From NCBI GenBank assembly GCA_020683205.1, contig CP085689.1, positions 992,001-1,056,000 on the forward strand: a stretch of 64,000 nt of DNA, read 5' to 3'. Positions 1 to 9,301 of the stretch are shown in pieces (within the stretch, counting starts at the first letter, position 1; each line of letters begins with the position of its first letter). The translations under genes and the position numbers were made by a program. Under the pieces are notes generated by a model. The model was not told where the DNA came from. It ran no database searches and was given only the letters and a program-made list of their open reading frames with translations. The stretch comes from Lentisphaerae bacterium WC36 (GTDB lineage Bacteria; Verrucomicrobiota; Lentisphaeria; Victivallales; SZUA-371).

Positions 1-165
1 ATGTGGTCTGAATTAAAGCTTCAAGGCGTAGAAGAATGGTATCTTCAGCAGTATCATGACGTTGAAGTTTTAGACCTCAAGTTAAGTAATGAAACATGGA
101 CAAATAGTGAATTAGAAGATATTGCTCAAAATATTTCACCAAAAATAAAAATTAGAAATATTTAA
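1..165 (+). CDS. C-terminal end of an unidentified protein
   Basis: An open frame runs from the first base to a TAA at 163-165 and gives 54 residues ending in SPKIKIRNI. The first codon happens to be ATG, but the gene probably starts to the left of the window, so this is treated as a 5'-partial fragment. No motif is recognisable: the piece is mixed charged and hydrophobic with no membrane segment. A 22-bp perfect palindrome follows directly and may end its transcript. Confidence 0.45.
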   Translation: MWSELKLQGVEEWYLQQYHDVEVLDLKLSNETWTNSELEDIAQNISPKIKIRNI

Positions 166-168
166 ATT

Positions 169-190
169 GCAAATTAAATATTTAATTTGC
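169..190. terminator. Perfect AT-rich palindrome after the first gene
   Basis: GCAAATTAAAT is followed immediately by its reverse complement ATTTAATTTGC, a 22-bp perfect dyad 4 bases after a stop codon. There is no clear T-tract, so it may be a weak terminator or a binding site. Confidence 0.3.
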
Positions 191-232
191 CGACTAAAAC
201 TCATACCAAAAATATTTTGTCAAAATAAATTG

Positions 233-260
233 TTGTCAATTTACATGCAAGAAATATAAT
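233..260 (+). promoter_or_regulatory. Probable sigma-70-type promoter of the RND operon
   Basis: TTGTCA (233-238) and TATAAT (255-260) are separated by 16 bases and lie about 90 bp upstream of the adaptor gene. The -10 hexamer is a perfect match. In AT-rich DNA such matches arise by chance, hence the moderate confidence. Confidence 0.4.
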
Positions 261-350
261 ATATAAATATATACTAATAAAAATGCTTTAGAGAAAAATT
301 ATCTAATGGTTGATAAATTTGTGAAAAAGCAAGGAGTTTTTATTATAATT

Positions 351-1490
351 ATGATTATTGTAAAATTAAAAAATAAGAGATTTATATTAATCCCTTTATT
401 ACTATGTTTCATGATAATTGGGTGCGATGCCAGCAAAAAAAATGTTGACACTAAAATTGCAGTAAAAATAAAAAATGTTAAATTGTTCAAGGTTGAAAGT
501 AACCTTGACTCATTTGAGCGTATGTACCCATGCATAATTTATGGCTCAAAAAGAGCTAAATTGGCATTTCAAATTCCAGGAGTGATAAACGAACTTAATG
601 TTAAGCGAGGAGAATTTGTTGAAAAAGGCAAATTAATAGCAAAATTAGATTCTCGCGATTATTATAATGACTTTACAGCCGCGACAGCGCAGCTAAATCA
701 AAGGAAAAAAGATTATGAACGGCAGAAAAAACTGACCGAAAAAAATGTAGTTTCAAGATCTTATTTTGAACAAGCAGAACGTAATTATGAAATTGCTAAA
801 GCTCATTATGAAAAAACCAAAAAAGCTTATGAGGATACTTTTTTAAATGCGCCATTTGCAGGAATTATTACCGAATTATACATTGAAAATTTTCAAAATG
901 TGGCTGCAAAGGAAGATATTGTTTATTTACAAGATGTTGATAACTTAGAAGCTAGAGTTGATTTGCCTGAGTCAGATGTAGCAAGAATCCCTCCACATAT
1001 TCCTGCTGATAAAATTGAAGAAATATTCAAACCAAGAATTTCATTTGCGGTATATAAAGGTGAAACATTTCCTTTAACAGTTAAAGAATTTGAAGCGCAG
1101 GGCGATCCTGAAACACATACTTTTAAAGTTACATTTATTTTTCATCGTCCCAAAGATAGGAGTATTTATCCAGGAATGACTGCTTGGGTTACTATGAATG
1201 GAATTTCACTTGAAAAGCAATATTTAAAAAATTACTATTCAGTTCCAGTAGAAGCTGTAATAGAAAAGAAAAATGGATGCAGTGGAGTTTGGCTTGTTAA
1301 CAAAGATATGACATTAACTTTCAAAAAAGTTGAAGTTGGAATGATAGAGGGAGGAAAAATTCTTGTGAAAGGAGTTAAAAGTGGAGATATTTTAGTTGCT
1401 TCTGGAGCAAACTATATTAATCCCAATGATAAAGTAAAAGAACTCAGTTATATGGGAAATAAAAAACTAACAAAAACTACAGGTAAATAG
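351..1490 (+). CDS. RND efflux periplasmic adaptor (membrane fusion lipoprotein)
   Basis: Periplasmic adaptor subunit that links an RND pump to an outer-membrane channel. The frame is open from an ATG at 306, but starting at 351 (379 aa) gives a clean lipoprotein signal: Lys/Arg, a hydrophobic stretch, then a lipobox ending IIGC. AAGGAG lies at 331-336. After the signal come a biotinyl/lipoyl-like half (GVINELNVKRGEFVEKGKLIAKLD), an alpha-hairpin rich in Gln, Lys and Glu, the second lipoyl half (LNAPFAGIITELYI) and beta-barrel and membrane-proximal domains, as in the HlyD/AcrA family. The pump gene starts 3 bp after the stop, so the two form one operon. No outer-membrane factor gene is present here. 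The substrate cannot be told from sequence. Confidence 0.9.
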   Translation: MIIVKLKNKRFILIPLLLCFMIIGCDASKKNVDTKIAVKIKNVKLFKVESNLDSFERMYPCIIYGSKRAKLAFQIPGVINELNVKRGEFVEKGKLIAKLDSRDYYNDFTAATAQLNQRKKDYERQKKLTEKNVVSRSYFEQAERNYEIAKAHYEKTKKAYEDTFLNAPFAGIITELYIENFQNVAAKEDIVYLQDVDNLEARVDLPESDVARIPPHIPADKIEEIFKPRISFAVYKGETFPLTVKEFEAQGDPETHTFKVTFIFHRPKDRSIYPGMTAWVTMNGISLEKQYLKNYYSVPVEAVIEKKNGCSGVWLVNKDMTLTFKKVEVGMIEGGKILVKGVKSGDILVASGANYINPNDKVKELSYMGNKKLTKTTGK

Positions 1491-1493
1491 ATT

Positions 1494-4400
1494 ATGAATT
1501 TAGCTGAATTTTCTATAAAGAAAAAAGTTATTACAATTGTTTGCACAGTTTTTGGGTTAATTGCAGGAATTCTTTTTTATCAAAAATTACCACGCTTAGA
1601 AGATCCAGAATTTACAATTAAAGATGCTCTTATTATTACCCAATATCCTGGGGCAAGTGCTCAAGAAGTTGAAAATGAGGTGACTGAAGTTATTGAAAAA
1701 GCTTGTCAACAACTTGGGCAACTTAAAGAATTATCTTCTATTTCAATGCGTGGACAATCAATTGTTACTGCATCTATAAAAGATAAATATGACAAAAACT
1801 CATTACCGCAAGTTTGGGACGAGTTGCGCCGAAAAGTTAACGATGCTCAAGCTTTACTTCCACCAGGTGCAAGTAGAAGTTATGTTAATGATGATTATGG
1901 AGATGTTTTTGGGATTTATTATGCTATTACTGGCGATGGTTATTCTATGGCAGAGTTAAAAGAAATTGCCAAAGCCTTGCAAAAAGAACTTTTACTTGTT
2001 CAAGATGTTAAAAAGATTGAATTATATGGTGTTTTGAGTGAAGCTATTTATGTTAAAATCTATCGTGAGAAATTAGCTGCACTTGGGATTAATGTTCAAG
2101 AAATTTTTAATTTGTTAGCTCAGAAAAATATTATTGCTGATGCAGGTCGCGTAAAAGTTGGTTCAGAATATATCGCAATTACTCCAACAGGGGCTGTTAC
2201 AACAGTTGAAGAGTTAGGCGAATTATTAATAAGTAACAATACTAGTCAACTGATACGCCTCAAAGATATTGCTAAAATTGAACGAAGTTATATAGACCCA
2301 GCTACAAATAAGTTGCTTTTTAATGGAAAAAACTCAGTTGGAATGGCAATATCAACTGTTCTTGGAGGAAATGTTTCAGTCATGGGAGATGCCTTGAAAA
2401 AGCGTCTTAAGGAATTAGCTCCGATAATACCTACTGGTGTCAAGCTTAATATTATTTCAATGCAATCAGATAGTGTTGAAAAAGCTGTTAGTGGTTTTGT
2501 TGTAAATTTAATAGAGGCAATTGCTATTGTGATAATTGTTTTACTAATTTTTATGGGGCTCAAAAGCGGTTTATTAATAGGATTTGTGTTATTGTTAACT
2601 ATTTCATTTTCCTTTATTATAATGGGAGTTTACTCAATAACATTAGAACGAATTTCGTTGGGAGCATTAATTATTGCACTAGGGATGCTTGTTGATAATG
2701 CTATTGTTGTAACAGAAGGAATGATGGTAAAAATTAAGGCAGGCGCAGATAAAATGACAACTGCAAAAGAGGTAGTCGGACAGCAATCACTTCCTTTATT
2801 GGGGGCAACTATAATAGCAATTCTGGCTTTCGCTGCTATTGGTTTATCTCAAGATTCTACAGGAGAGTTCTGTCGTTCATTATTTTATGTATTGTTAATT
2901 TCATTATCAATGAGTTGGATAACCGCTGTAACAGTTACTCCGTTATTGTGTTATTATGCATTTGATGATGATAAAAATATTAAATTACCAGTCATAACAA
3001 GAGTTTTAGGATTGTTTATTCCAAATAAAAAACGACAATCATATTATGAGAATAAATTAAAAAAAATTGCTCTTAAAATTGAAAAACAACAACAGAAAAC
3101 TCAAGGCATGGCTCCATATAGTACTGGCTTTTTTAAATATTATCGTAAATACCTAGCTTTAGCTATAAAATGGCGTTATTTAACCCTCTTAACAATGGTT
3201 ATTTTATTATTTTTTAGCATTCAGGGTTTTAGTAAAATTGAAAATAATTTTTTCCCAAATTCAACACGACCTCAGTTTATGATTGACATATGGTTTTCTG
3301 AAGGAACTCACATTAATAGTACAACTCAGCAAGCAAAAGAAATTGCTAAAGAAGTAAAAAAATATCCACAGGTTACTGATATTACTTCTTTTGTTGGTGC
3401 TGGAGGGAAGCGCTTTATTTTAACATATGCGCCAGAGAAGCCAAATACAGCATATGCACAATTGTTGGTTTCAGTGAACGATTGGCGTGAAATTGATTCT
3501 TTAATGTTAAAGTTACAAAAGGAATTGAGTAGTAAATTTAGCAATGCTAATATTTTAGTTAAAAAATTTATCTTAGGACCAGGAGATGGTGGAAAAATTC
3601 AGGCTAGGTTCAGTGGTCCTAATTATGATATTTTACGTGATTTAGCAGAGCAAACAATGGCAGTAATGCGTGCTGACGACCAAGCTGTTGGAATAAGAAG
3701 CGATTGGCGGCAGTTAGTAAAAATTATCAAACCAGTCATGTCTGACATGCAAGCAAGAAGAGTAGGAATAACATATCATGATGTTTGTAAAGCTATAAAA
3801 GAGGCTTTTCAAGGTATTGAAATTGGAATTTTTAGAGATAATGATGAAATAATTAAAATTTATGCTCGCTCAAATAATAGTTTTAATAGTAATGTTAAGA
3901 ATATTTCCAATATTGATATTTGGAGTCCAATTGCTCAGAAGTATATTCCTTTACGGCAAGTTGTTGAAAAATTTGAAACAGTGTGGGAAAATCCTATCAT
4001 TTGGCGCCGAGATAGAGTTCCGACAATTACAATTCATTGTGATAGAAGTGATGGAGTACCAAGTATACTTTGGGAACGTTTAGCGCCAAAAATTGCCGCA
4101 ATAAACTTGCCAGAAGGATACAAGCTAGAGTGGGGTGGAGAAAAAGAAAATTCAGCTGATGCACAAGTTGGTTTAGCAGCTAAAATTCCAGTATTTATCA
4201 TTATGATGATATTAATAGTAATATTTTTATTTAATTCAATTAAAAAACCGTTAATTATTTGGTTAACTGTTCCGTTAGCTATTATTGGTGTGACTGTAGG
4301 ATTGTTAGTCTTTAATCAGCCGTTTGGTTTTATGTCGTTACTAGGTTTCTTAAGTTTATCTGGGATGTTAATTAAAAATGCTATTGTTTTAATAGATGAA

Positions 4401-4649
4401 ATTACAATTCAGTTAACTAATGGCATAGAACCATATCGAGCAATTATGGATTCTTCAGCGAGTAGAGTTCGCCCTGTTTCTATGGCTGCTGCGACAACAG
4501 TTTTAGGGATGATTCCTCTCTTAACTGATGCGTTTTTTGTTTCAATGGCAGTAACAATTATGTTTGGTTTGACATTTGCTTGTATATTAACCTTATTAGT
4601 TGTGCCAGTTATGTATGCTACTTTTTACGGAATTAAAAAAATAGCTTAA
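1494..4649 (+). CDS. RND family efflux transporter, inner-membrane pump
   Basis: A 1051-residue proton-driven resistance-nodulation-division pump, the usual length for AcrB/CzcA-type proteins. The N-terminus (FSIKKKVITIVCTVFGLIAG) is the first membrane helix. It is followed by a porter domain with PGASAQEVENEVTEVIEKA, a membrane block with the GALIIALGMLVDNAIVVTEG motif containing the Asp of the proton relay (about residues 390-412), a second porter region, and a final membrane block with LLGFLSLSGMLIKNAIVLIDE. This motif pattern is closer to hydrophobic/amphiphilic efflux pumps with a single adaptor than to heavy-metal CzcA pumps. That placement is inference. The gene is coupled to the adaptor upstream and followed by about 200 bp of AT-rich non-coding DNA. 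Confidence 0.93.
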   Translation: MNLAEFSIKKKVITIVCTVFGLIAGILFYQKLPRLEDPEFTIKDALIITQYPGASAQEVENEVTEVIEKACQQLGQLKELSSISMRGQSIVTASIKDKYDKNSLPQVWDELRRKVNDAQALLPPGASRSYVNDDYGDVFGIYYAITGDGYSMAELKEIAKALQKELLLVQDVKKIELYGVLSEAIYVKIYREKLAALGINVQEIFNLLAQKNIIADAGRVKVGSEYIAITPTGAVTTVEELGELLISNNTSQLIRLKDIAKIERSYIDPATNKLLFNGKNSVGMAISTVLGGNVSVMGDALKKRLKELAPIIPTGVKLNIISMQSDSVEKAVSGFVVNLIEAIAIVIIVLLIFMGLKSGLLIGFVLLLTISFSFIIMGVYSITLERISLGALIIALGMLVDNAIVVTEGMMVKIKAGADKMTTAKEVVGQQSLPLLGATIIAILAFAAIGLSQDSTGEFCRSLFYVLLISLSMSWITAVTVTPLLCYYAFDDDKNIKLPVITRVLGLFIPNKKRQSYYENKLKKIALKIEKQQQKTQGMAPYSTGFFKYYRKYLALAIKWRYLTLLTMVILLFFSIQGFSKIENNFFPNSTRPQFMIDIWFSEGTHINSTTQQAKEIAKEVKKYPQVTDITSFVGAGGKRFILTYAPEKPNTAYAQLLVSVNDWREIDSLMLKLQKELSSKFSNANILVKKFILGPGDGGKIQARFSGPNYDILRDLAEQTMAVMRADDQAVGIRSDWRQLVKIIKPVMSDMQARRVGITYHDVCKAIKEAFQGIEIGIFRDNDEIIKIYARSNNSFNSNVKNISNIDIWSPIAQKYIPLRQVVEKFETVWENPIIWRRDRVPTITIHCDRSDGVPSILWERLAPKIAAINLPEGYKLEWGGEKENSADAQVGLAAKIPVFIIMMILIVIFLFNSIKKPLIIWLTVPLAIIGVTVGLLVFNQPFGFMSLLGFLSLSGMLIKNAIVLIDEITIQLTNGIEPYRAIMDSSASRVRPVSMAAATTVLGMIPLLTDAFFVSMAVTIMFGLTFACILTLLVVPVMYATFYGIKKIA

Positions 4650-4847
4650 AATTTTTTAAAGTTTTATATCTAAAAAAAAATAGAAATGGCTACTACTGAT
4701 AATAGTACAAATTATTTTTGTGATTCATATTGCTAGTTCGTAAAAATATAAATAATCAATTTTTTTTTATTTTTTATATGGAAATTTATTGAAAATACAT
4801 TATTCTATATATAGATATAATTTTGTTAGATAGAAAAAGGTGAGGTT

Positions 4848-5225
4848 ATGAAAATTTTAAAAATTAGAACGATCGTAGGTTTGATGGCAACTATCCCATT
4901 AGCAATGAAAGCTAATAGTGATAAAATAATTTGGAATTTTACAAACAATAATATGCACCATTGGCAAAAGGTTAGTGGTACAGGAACATTGCGTGGAACA
5001 ACCAAAAAAGATCATTACACTAAAACTAAACAAAAAACAATTTTGTCAACACTATATGTTGGGCGGCGTACCCCTAATCATGTGATCACTATGCGCTCGC
5101 CAGTATTTCAAGTCAATTCAGGAGATTTCACATTTTGGATTGGCGGAGGTAGGTTTGATGTAGGAGTTGATATTTATACTATAAGATGGCAAAAAAGTTT
5201 ATTCAGCAGTTGGCGATTATACTAA
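4848..5225 (+). CDS. N-terminal piece of frameshifted HzsA-related protein 1
   Basis: Begins with a good ribosome site (AAAAGGTGAGG) and a signal peptide cut near PLAMKA. A beta-rich domain follows, with GTLRGT, YVGRRTPNH and FWIGGGRFDVGVDI, resembling a lectin/CBM-like sandwich. The frame ends early at 5225. Dropping one A at 5183-5184 (ATAAGAT) restores a continuous reading, TIDGKKVYSAVGDYTKKL, that runs straight into the frame of the next entry and completes the domain (GPWTAGDITIADVQF). This is therefore the 5' end of the gene at 5281-7884, split by a +1 insertion that is either real or a sequencing error. Confidence 0.75.
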   Translation: MKILKIRTIVGLMATIPLAMKANSDKIIWNFTNNNMHHWQKVSGTGTLRGTTKKDHYTKTKQKTILSTLYVGRRTPNHVITMRSPVFQVNSGDFTFWIGGGRFDVGVDIYTIRWQKSLFSSWRLY

Positions 5226-5280
5226 AAAATTAAAGAAAAAAGTTTGGAATGTTGGGACATATCATAATCAGGATTTATTT

Positions 5281-7884
5281 ATGGTTATGTATGATAATGC
5301 ACGAGGTCCGTGGACTGCGGGAGATATTACTATTGCTGATGTACAATTTACAGGTAAAGTTTTTCCAGATAAAACTGTTGACGCTTCAAAAATTATTGCT
5401 GAAGACAAAAAAGCTTCAGAAATTAAAAAGTATGTTGATAAAGTCAAAAACAGTAAAACATTAATTAATAGTATTGAATACCTAGCAAACACTTACCAAC
5501 ATTACAACAAAGAAAAATATATTTCTTTGGTTGAAAAATTTGATAAAACTATTGATAATAGTAATATTACCTATAAAGATTATGAGCGTTTTTTAGCTCT
5601 AACAAAAGAAGTGCTATTATCTCACCCTTTAATGCAAAAATATCCTTTGCTTTATAATAAAAGAGCTCAGTACCTGGAGGATCACCATAATACTGCAACT
5701 ATGTTTCAAAAAGGGGAAATCAATACAAATAAATTTCGTGGGAATAGTTCATTTAAGGTCATAAAATTTTCTGATGGGCAAAATCCAACTCCTAAAATAT
5801 TATTGGATAAAGGAGAAAATTTTGCAGTTCGTGATCCAGAAATTAGCTATGATGGTAAAGATATAATTTTTTCAATGCGAAATGGAAAAAGAGGTAGTTA
5901 TCATATTTACCGCATGAATATTGATGGAACTAATATTAAACAATTAACAAAAAATAATTTTGTTTCAGATATAGATCCAGTATTTTTACCTGATGGCAAA
6001 ATTGTTTTTTCATCTACTCGTGAACCAAAATATTGTATGTGTAATCGGCATATTATGGCTAATTTGTATAAAATGGATGGTGATGGAGCAAATATCCATC
6101 AAATAGGAAAAAGCTCCCTCTTTGAAGGGCATTCAGTAGTATTGCCTGATGGACGTATTTTGTATGATCGCTGGGAATATGTGGATCGTAATTTTGGTGA
6201 TGCACAAGCATTATGGACGGTTAACCCTGATGGTACTAACCATGCTCTTTATTGGGGAAATAATACTGCTTCTCCAGGAGGTGTAATTGATGGGCGCCCA
6301 ATTCCTGACACAGACTTAGTTGTTTGTGTTTTTGCGGCTTGTCACGATGTTCCTTGGGGAGCACTAGCAATTATTGATAATAAAAAAGCTTATGATGGAG
6401 AAAAGGCTGTAGTACAAATTTGGCCTAAAGAAATTCGGAGATACATCTCAATTGAAGGAGAGGGGCTTGACGCTTTTCGCCGCATGAAAATAAAATATGA
6501 AGATCCATATCCGATTGATAGTCATTTTATTTTAGCATCTCGTATGACTGGTAATAGACATCAAACTGCAATAGTTTTATTGGATAGATTTGGCAATGAA
6601 GCTGAAATTTTACGTGATGGAGCAGGGTGTTTTGATCCTATGTTAATTCGTCCGACAAAAAAGCCAAATGTTATTGCAGAGCGTCGTAATTATGAGAATA
6701 AAGAAGCTAAAGTATATGTTCAGGATGTATACACAGGCACTCATTTAAAGGGCGTAAAGCGTGGAGATGCGAAGTATATTCGTGTTGCTTCATCGTTAGA
6801 AAAACGTGCCTATGATCGAGGTGCTTGGGACGGCTATGGGGTACAGGCTCCAGCAATTAACTGGGAGGATTATAGTGTTAAACGTGTTTTAGGTGTTGTT
6901 CCAGTTGAGGATGATGGTTCAGCTTATTTCTCAATTCCGTCAGACTCATTTGTATTTTTCCAACTCCTTGATAAAGATAAAAAAATGATTCAGACAATGC
7001 GCAGTGGAACTATTTTTCAGTCAGGGGAAACTTTTGGGTGCGTAGGTTGTCATGAGAGTCGTATTGAAGATGCGCCTCATATGAGTGGGCGCTTGAAAGC
7101 GTTAACTAAAGCGCCTCATAAATTAAATGGTAACGCCAAAGGTGAATTTACTTCAGTTAATTACGCTAAAGATGTTCAGCCAATTTTTGACAAGCATTGT
7201 GTAAATTGTCATGATTTTGATAAACCAGCTGGAAATAAATTAATTTTAGCAGGAGATAAAGGTTTAATTTTTAATGCATCATATCGTGACTTGCAACAGA
7301 AAAAATATATCAGCACCATTGGAGCGGGGCCTGCTGAATTGTTAAATGCTTATACTTGGGGTTCTACACAGAGTAAAATAGTTCAATTAATTGATGCTAA
7401 GCATAAAGGAGTTAAATTATCGCAACTCGAAAAAAATGTTATCAATGAATGGATTGATATGAATGCGACTTATTATCCAACTTATTATTTTACAAATGGT
7501 TATAGTGGGAATTTGGGAGGTCGTTGTCCTTTAAATTCTAAAGAACTTAATCGCTTAAGTAGATTGTCAAAAGTTCCTTTTGTATCGTTACAAAGTAAGA
7601 TTAAAAGCTTGAATTTAGGTTTAGGACCACAAATTTCATTTACTCGTCCAGAAATTAGTCCAATTTTGAAGAGGTTTGAAAAGGATTCTCCTGAATATAA
7701 AGAAGCGCTAGCAATTATAACTTTGGGTAGTAATAGACTAAAAGCAAATCCACGTGCTGATATGAATAATTTTAAGATGGGCAAACGTTCCACTAACTTT
7801 GAAAATCGTTATCAAAAATTTAGAAAATTAGAAAAGAAAAATCGTGATGCAATTCGTGAAGGTGAAAAAAATTATGATAAATAA
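5281..7884 (+). CDS. HzsA-related di-heme beta-propeller protein 1 (main part, frameshifted)
   Basis: Continues the preceding frame. Coding actually resumes at about 5185, and 5281 is only the first ATG after the shift. A helical linker leads to a TolB/PD40-type propeller (DPEISYDGKDIIFSMRNG, DPVFLPDGKIVFSSTR, VVLPDGRILYDRWEY). A cytochrome-c-like part has two heme motifs, CVGCH (about residue 586) and CVNCH (about 639), the second preceded by AKDVQPIFDKHC. This is the architecture of proteins related to hydrazine synthase alpha that PVC bacteria carry in many copies. The signal peptide on the upstream piece implies export. No hydrazine synthase beta or gamma subunit is visible, so hydrazine chemistry should not be assumed. 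A polysaccharide or redox role is equally possible. A terminator follows at 7920. Confidence 0.8.
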   Translation: MVMYDNARGPWTAGDITIADVQFTGKVFPDKTVDASKIIAEDKKASEIKKYVDKVKNSKTLINSIEYLANTYQHYNKEKYISLVEKFDKTIDNSNITYKDYERFLALTKEVLLSHPLMQKYPLLYNKRAQYLEDHHNTATMFQKGEINTNKFRGNSSFKVIKFSDGQNPTPKILLDKGENFAVRDPEISYDGKDIIFSMRNGKRGSYHIYRMNIDGTNIKQLTKNNFVSDIDPVFLPDGKIVFSSTREPKYCMCNRHIMANLYKMDGDGANIHQIGKSSLFEGHSVVLPDGRILYDRWEYVDRNFGDAQALWTVNPDGTNHALYWGNNTASPGGVIDGRPIPDTDLVVCVFAACHDVPWGALAIIDNKKAYDGEKAVVQIWPKEIRRYISIEGEGLDAFRRMKIKYEDPYPIDSHFILASRMTGNRHQTAIVLLDRFGNEAEILRDGAGCFDPMLIRPTKKPNVIAERRNYENKEAKVYVQDVYTGTHLKGVKRGDAKYIRVASSLEKRAYDRGAWDGYGVQAPAINWEDYSVKRVLGVVPVEDDGSAYFSIPSDSFVFFQLLDKDKKMIQTMRSGTIFQSGETFGCVGCHESRIEDAPHMSGRLKALTKAPHKLNGNAKGEFTSVNYAKDVQPIFDKHCVNCHDFDKPAGNKLILAGDKGLIFNASYRDLQQKKYISTIGAGPAELLNAYTWGSTQSKIVQLIDAKHKGVKLSQLEKNVINEWIDMNATYYPTYYFTNGYSGNLGGRCPLNSKELNRLSRLSKVPFVSLQSKIKSLNLGLGPQISFTRPEISPILKRFEKDSPEYKEALAIITLGSNRLKANPRADMNNFKMGKRSTNFENRYQKFRKLEKKNRDAIREGEKNYDK

Positions 7885-7919
7885 AGATTTTAAAGTTTGA
7901 TATCATATAATTTTTAGAC

Positions 7920-7957
7920 AATTCAGTAATTCAAATGTTTTACTGAGTTGTTTTTTA
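7920..7957 (+). terminator. Rho-independent terminator of HzsA-related gene 1
   Basis: AATTCAGTAA and TTACTGAGTT form a 10-bp stem with one G-T pair around a 10-base loop, followed by GTTTTTT. It lies 35 bp after the stop codon. Confidence 0.7.
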
Positions 7958-8462
7958 AATACTTATATTGATATTTAACAGTTTGAGTGGTTCCATCATC
8001 ATATAAAACATTTATTGTTTTATTGGGGGTGATTCGTATGGCTATCAATTATTAGTATATTTTTATTTTGATTGATTCTATTGAGAATTAAAATATCCTT
8101 GAAATATTGAGGTGCAGTGGGATAGTAGATGTAATGAATCATTCTTTTTACGATTTGCTTTGTTTAATATTGTTGCAGTGCATTTTTTATTATACTCATT
8201 CATAATAAATTCTTCATAATTTACCACTTCTGCAAAACTAGTTGGAGTTTTATTTATATTATTGTTTATAAACTTGGAGGTGGGTATAAATTTGTTCTAG
8301 TGTATGATTGCAACTGCGTATTTGTATTTCATGAGTGGAAATTATAATTGCTTGTAGACCAAAAAGGACGAAAGTGATCGCAACTATTAGCCAAAAAATA
8401 AATTTTGACGTTTTAATTTTACTATTATTTGCTTTTATTTTTTATCCATTGTTTAAATGATT
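7923..8462 (-). pseudogene. Decayed small membrane-anchored protein
   Basis: Reading right to left, the minus strand has pieces of one coding sequence in shifting frames: a hydrophobic N-terminal helix (KFIFWLIVAITFVLFGLQAI), a middle part (PTSFAEVVNYEEFIMNEYNK) and a C-terminus (NVLYDDGTTQTVKYQYKYLK) that ends at 7923. At least three shifts or stops separate them. The product is not identifiable; the layout is that of a short anchored protein. Its 3' end overlaps the neighbouring terminator. Confidence 0.4.
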
Positions 8463-9301
8463 GTTCCTCATATTAATAATATCACTAATACTAAATACTA
8501 ATTTAAATTAATATTGTAATGATTCTTTGTAAATTAAATTATATGAGCATAATAATTGCTTTTTGAAATGAAATTTTTACCTTTTTTTATATTTCTACGA
8601 TTTTTCTTTTGATATTTTTAAAAATTATTTTTTTTCATCAAAGAGCTTAAATTTAATGTATTTGTTGCACTACTATATTTTTTTAGTGTGCTATACAGAT
8701 TTTAATTAATTTAGTCTGTATATATATTGTCTAAAATATTTTCAATATACTTTTTTAGGTTTATTTTTTCTGACTAAAATGTTAGAAATATATCTTTAAT
8801 ATATACAAAACTATTTTTTGTCAAAATATTACTAATTGTAAAATAAATGCTAGTTAATTATTAATTAAGGTAATAGAATGTTTCTATAACTTTTGCGAAT
8901 TAACGATGTTTTTAAGAGTGTTGATCTATATCAAAAATTAGTTTTTTAAATTAGATTAATTTTTTTGTATCTAGTTAATGAATAAAATGTTAACGTTATT
9001 TTTTATAGCATTTTTTCTATTTTTTTTTATCTTAAAAACTATTTTTTTTATTAGTTTGAAACTTTAAATAAAAAACTTATCTACTTTTACTTGAAAATTA
9101 TTTATTAGGGTACTAATTGTTATAAAATAAAGTTTGAACTTTTATTTTTAGAAACTGCCTAAATAGTAATATACTAACCTAAATCTTTATTGAAGTTGAA
9201 ATTATATGTAGTGTAATATTAATACCTAATGTAACAAAAATTAAGTGAAAAATTTAAAGCATCCTTATTAAACCTAAACAAAAATCGAGGAAATAATTAT
9301 T
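8463..9301. other. AT-rich gene-free stretch
   Basis: Very AT-rich DNA with many T-runs and no sustained frame on either strand. I see no RNA gene, repeat or clear promoter in it. It serves as the upstream region of the sphingomyelinase-like gene, whose ribosome site (CGAGGAAAT) lies at its right end. Confidence 0.4.

Noticed and set aside
306-350. Upstream ATG of the RND adaptor
   Set aside because: Starting at 306 would add 15 residues before a clean lipoprotein signal. The ATG at 351 gives the better signal and a ribosome site upstream.
2288-2563. Antisense ORFs inside the RND pump, and similar ones inside BlaR1-like, HzsA-related, KAP and Rhs genes
   Set aside because: They lie opposite well-supported genes, have no ribosome site, and give compositionally odd proteins. 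They are shadows.
5281-7884. Calling the HzsA-related proteins hydrazine synthase
   Set aside because: Only the alpha-type architecture is present, without beta and gamma subunits or other anammox genes. Related proteins are widespread in PVC bacteria that do not do anammox.
8463-9301. Hidden RNA gene in the long AT-rich gap
   Set aside because: I looked for cloverleaf or strong GC stems and found none. The stretch is almost entirely A and T.
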